NCBI RefSeq assembly: GCF_905220565.1
Contig: NC_059422.1
Location: forward strand, 570,501 to 634,500
Reading direction: 5' to 3'
Origin: Melitaea cinxia
Taxonomy: Eukaryota; Arthropoda; Insecta; Lepidoptera; Nymphalidae
DNA length: 64,000 nucleotides
A program made the translations under genes and the position numbers. Below the pieces are notes generated by a model that saw nothing but the letters and a program-made list of their open reading frames with translations, was not told the origin of the DNA and made no database searches. Of this stretch, positions 50,501 through 53,500 are shown one piece after another. Within the stretch, counting starts at the first letter, position 1, and each line of letters starts with the position of its first letter.

Positions 50501-53500
50501 TCAAGCGGTTTCGAAGGAGTTTAACTACAAACACCGCGACACGAGAATTTTATCAAAATCAAAATCAAAAATAGCTTTATTCAAATAGGCTCTAAGAGCA
50601 CTTTCGAATCGTCATTTTACAAATTAAAACTTTAAAAATAAATTATTATTTTTGTAAAAGTGAAGCTACCACCGATTCGGAATGTAGATTATACATTAGA
50701 CCGATTATATATTAGATTACTATAATTTTATGAAATACTAGCTTCTGACCGCGACTTCGTCCGCGTGGAATAGTTACTTTGGTCTAACGCTAACTTTGAC
50801 CCGAATTTAAACTCTTTACGCAGCGCACGCAGCAGAAACTCTCAAAAAAAAAATACAATTTTGATACATTTTTCATTAGTGCTCCGCTCCTATTGTTCAT
50901 CGCGTAATGATATAGGTATAAGCCTTACTCGATAAATGGGTTATTTAACACTTAAATAATTTTTCATATCGGACAAGCAGTTCCTGAGATTAGCGCGTTC
51001 AAACAAGCAAACAAACAGACTCTTCAGCTTTATAATATTCATCATTACAGCCTATACAGTCCACTGCTGGACACAGGCCTCCACAAGTTCACGCCAAAAA
51101 TAGCGTGAACTCATGTGTGTTGCCCATAGTCACCACGCTGGGCAGGCGGGTTGGTGACCGCAGTACTGGTTTTGTCGCACCGAAGACGCAGCTGCCCGTC
51201 TTCGGCCTGAGTTGGATGGTTATCCCGCCATCGGTCGGCTTTTTAAGTTCCAAGGTGGTAGTGGAACTGTGTTATCCCTAAGTCGCCTCTTACGACACCC
51301 ACGGGAAGAGAGGGGGTGGCTATATTCTTTAGTACCGTAGCCACACAGTACAGCTTTATAATATTAGTATAGATGAAATCCATCTTACCAGCTAAAAAAA
51401 CACTGGCCACTCTGGACACAACAGTACCAATCCCGTCCACTGTCGCCACACACTGGTACTGGCCAGCCAGCGTTGACGACATGCTGTCTATCAACAGCGA
51501 TCCGTTATTAAGTTGCTTCCTGAAACAGACAGACATTATTTATTAATATTCTATAGACAGTTCTGGATAGTTCTAGACACTTGAGAACTTTTCGATTCGC
51601 GGCTATGTGTGCGTGTAAACGTAAATGTGTAATTTTGATTTTTGACAGTAACGTGGTAGACTTCGTTCGAGCGACACGTGTTATTATTATTATTATTATT
51701 TTTTTGTAAATAGAAACTTTTTTGTAAATTAATTTATCGATTTGACATTAATTTCATTTTATTTTTTATATAGTAGATATTTTCAAAAAACCGATTTTTT
51801 TTCATACACAAAAAGAATCATCCATGTTGTTATAGCGATTCGGAAATTATAGACAACTCATTTATTTATACACAATACAGAGATACTCTATTCTCGTGGA
51901 CGTTCCACGACTTTGGGGCCAAGCCATTTAACTGGCAGATAATTAGCTGATACATATTACAAGATCCAACATTGACCTTGAATCTAGATAGCCCAATCTC
52001 ATGAATGCTAAACTAAAATGGAATCTATGTTTTCTTAAGTAGTTAGGCGTTTGTGCTCAACGTAGTACCGTCTTGTTGAATAATTCAGCAAGTTGTTGAG
52101 TTTGTTATATTATAGTTGTAAAGGTCGTGGACCCCTGAGGGAATCGTAGTACTATAGTATTCATAATTTGAGTTGACACTGAACTCTCACTTTAAAGTCT
52201 AGGCTGCCACCGATAGTTTTGAACGCTTATTTGCTATGTCCTAAATTCATCTTATGTTCGACGCAGGTATATACTAAAAGCTCTATAATAATTCCAATGT
52301 GCTTAAAACACACGAGTTCACGCCACTTTTAGTGCGAGTTTGTTGAGGCCTATGTCCAGCAGTGGAGTGTGATAGGCTGAAATGATGATGATGAAATGAT
52401 GAAGTATCCATGCCGAGCGGGAATCGAAACCGCAAACCGCCGGTGTTTAGGCGCGTACATGGCACATGCATTACTACACCAGAGCGTACACAAGTATCAA
52501 AATTTAGAACGAAATAATTAACTATCATTATTCAACTCACAATTAGCAAAGTTCGCTAACACATTGGCCCTTAACATTAAAGCTTACGAACTGGCGCCGT
52601 ACATCTGCGGTCTGGCACGCTTAACAATGGCCTATGTCTCTAATAACACTTAGGTACAGACAGACATCATTTACGTTTGTGGTCTAATTGCTTGGTCATC
52701 TTAGCGTTCATATCGATTAGACAAAGCCTAAGCCTAACATTTACTTCAGAAAAAAAAATGGATGAAAAGAAAATCATAAAACAATCACAAAAGGTATTAG
52801 ATTGCAGAATATATATATTTATTGGTGGAGAACTTTCAAAAATTTCTTTTTAACGGAGCCAAGCAAAGAGGGCGTTGTGTACAGAATTCCAGATGTTCGT
52901 CCTTTGACTTCCAAAAGATAGCGTTTAAGAGCAAATCAAATCGTCAAATATCACAACATATTAATTTAATTAAAAAGTAAAAAAAAATCTCATTTTGCAA
53001 CTAAATTTTTTAATACCTCTTATTGTCCGAGAACAGTACGTTGGCGCAACGGTCACAGGTATGGATTGTGCCTGTTGCGCTGGCGGTTGCGGGTTCGATC
53101 CCCGCACATAACAAACATTTGTATTGGCCATACAGGTGTTTGCCGTGGTCTGGGTGTTTGTCTGGGTCCTTGTGGGTCTCCCCACCGTGCCCGGGAGACC
53201 ACGTTAAGCCGTCGGTCCTGGTTGTTATCATGTACCCATGATAGTAATCGTTACTCATAGTAGGGAATATATCCGCCAACCCACATTGGAGCAGCGTGGT
53301 GGATTAAGCTCTGATCCTTCTCCTACATGGGGAAAGAGGCCTATGCCCAGTAGTGGGATATTACAGGCTGAAGCGTCCGAGAACAAAAATACTTCACAAG
53401 TGGATGTAATTGTGTAGTGAATCAAACGGATTTAAATTTGATGCTTAAAATAAAAACAATTATCCGTGTAGAAACCGAATATGTACTAACCTGTAGGTAT

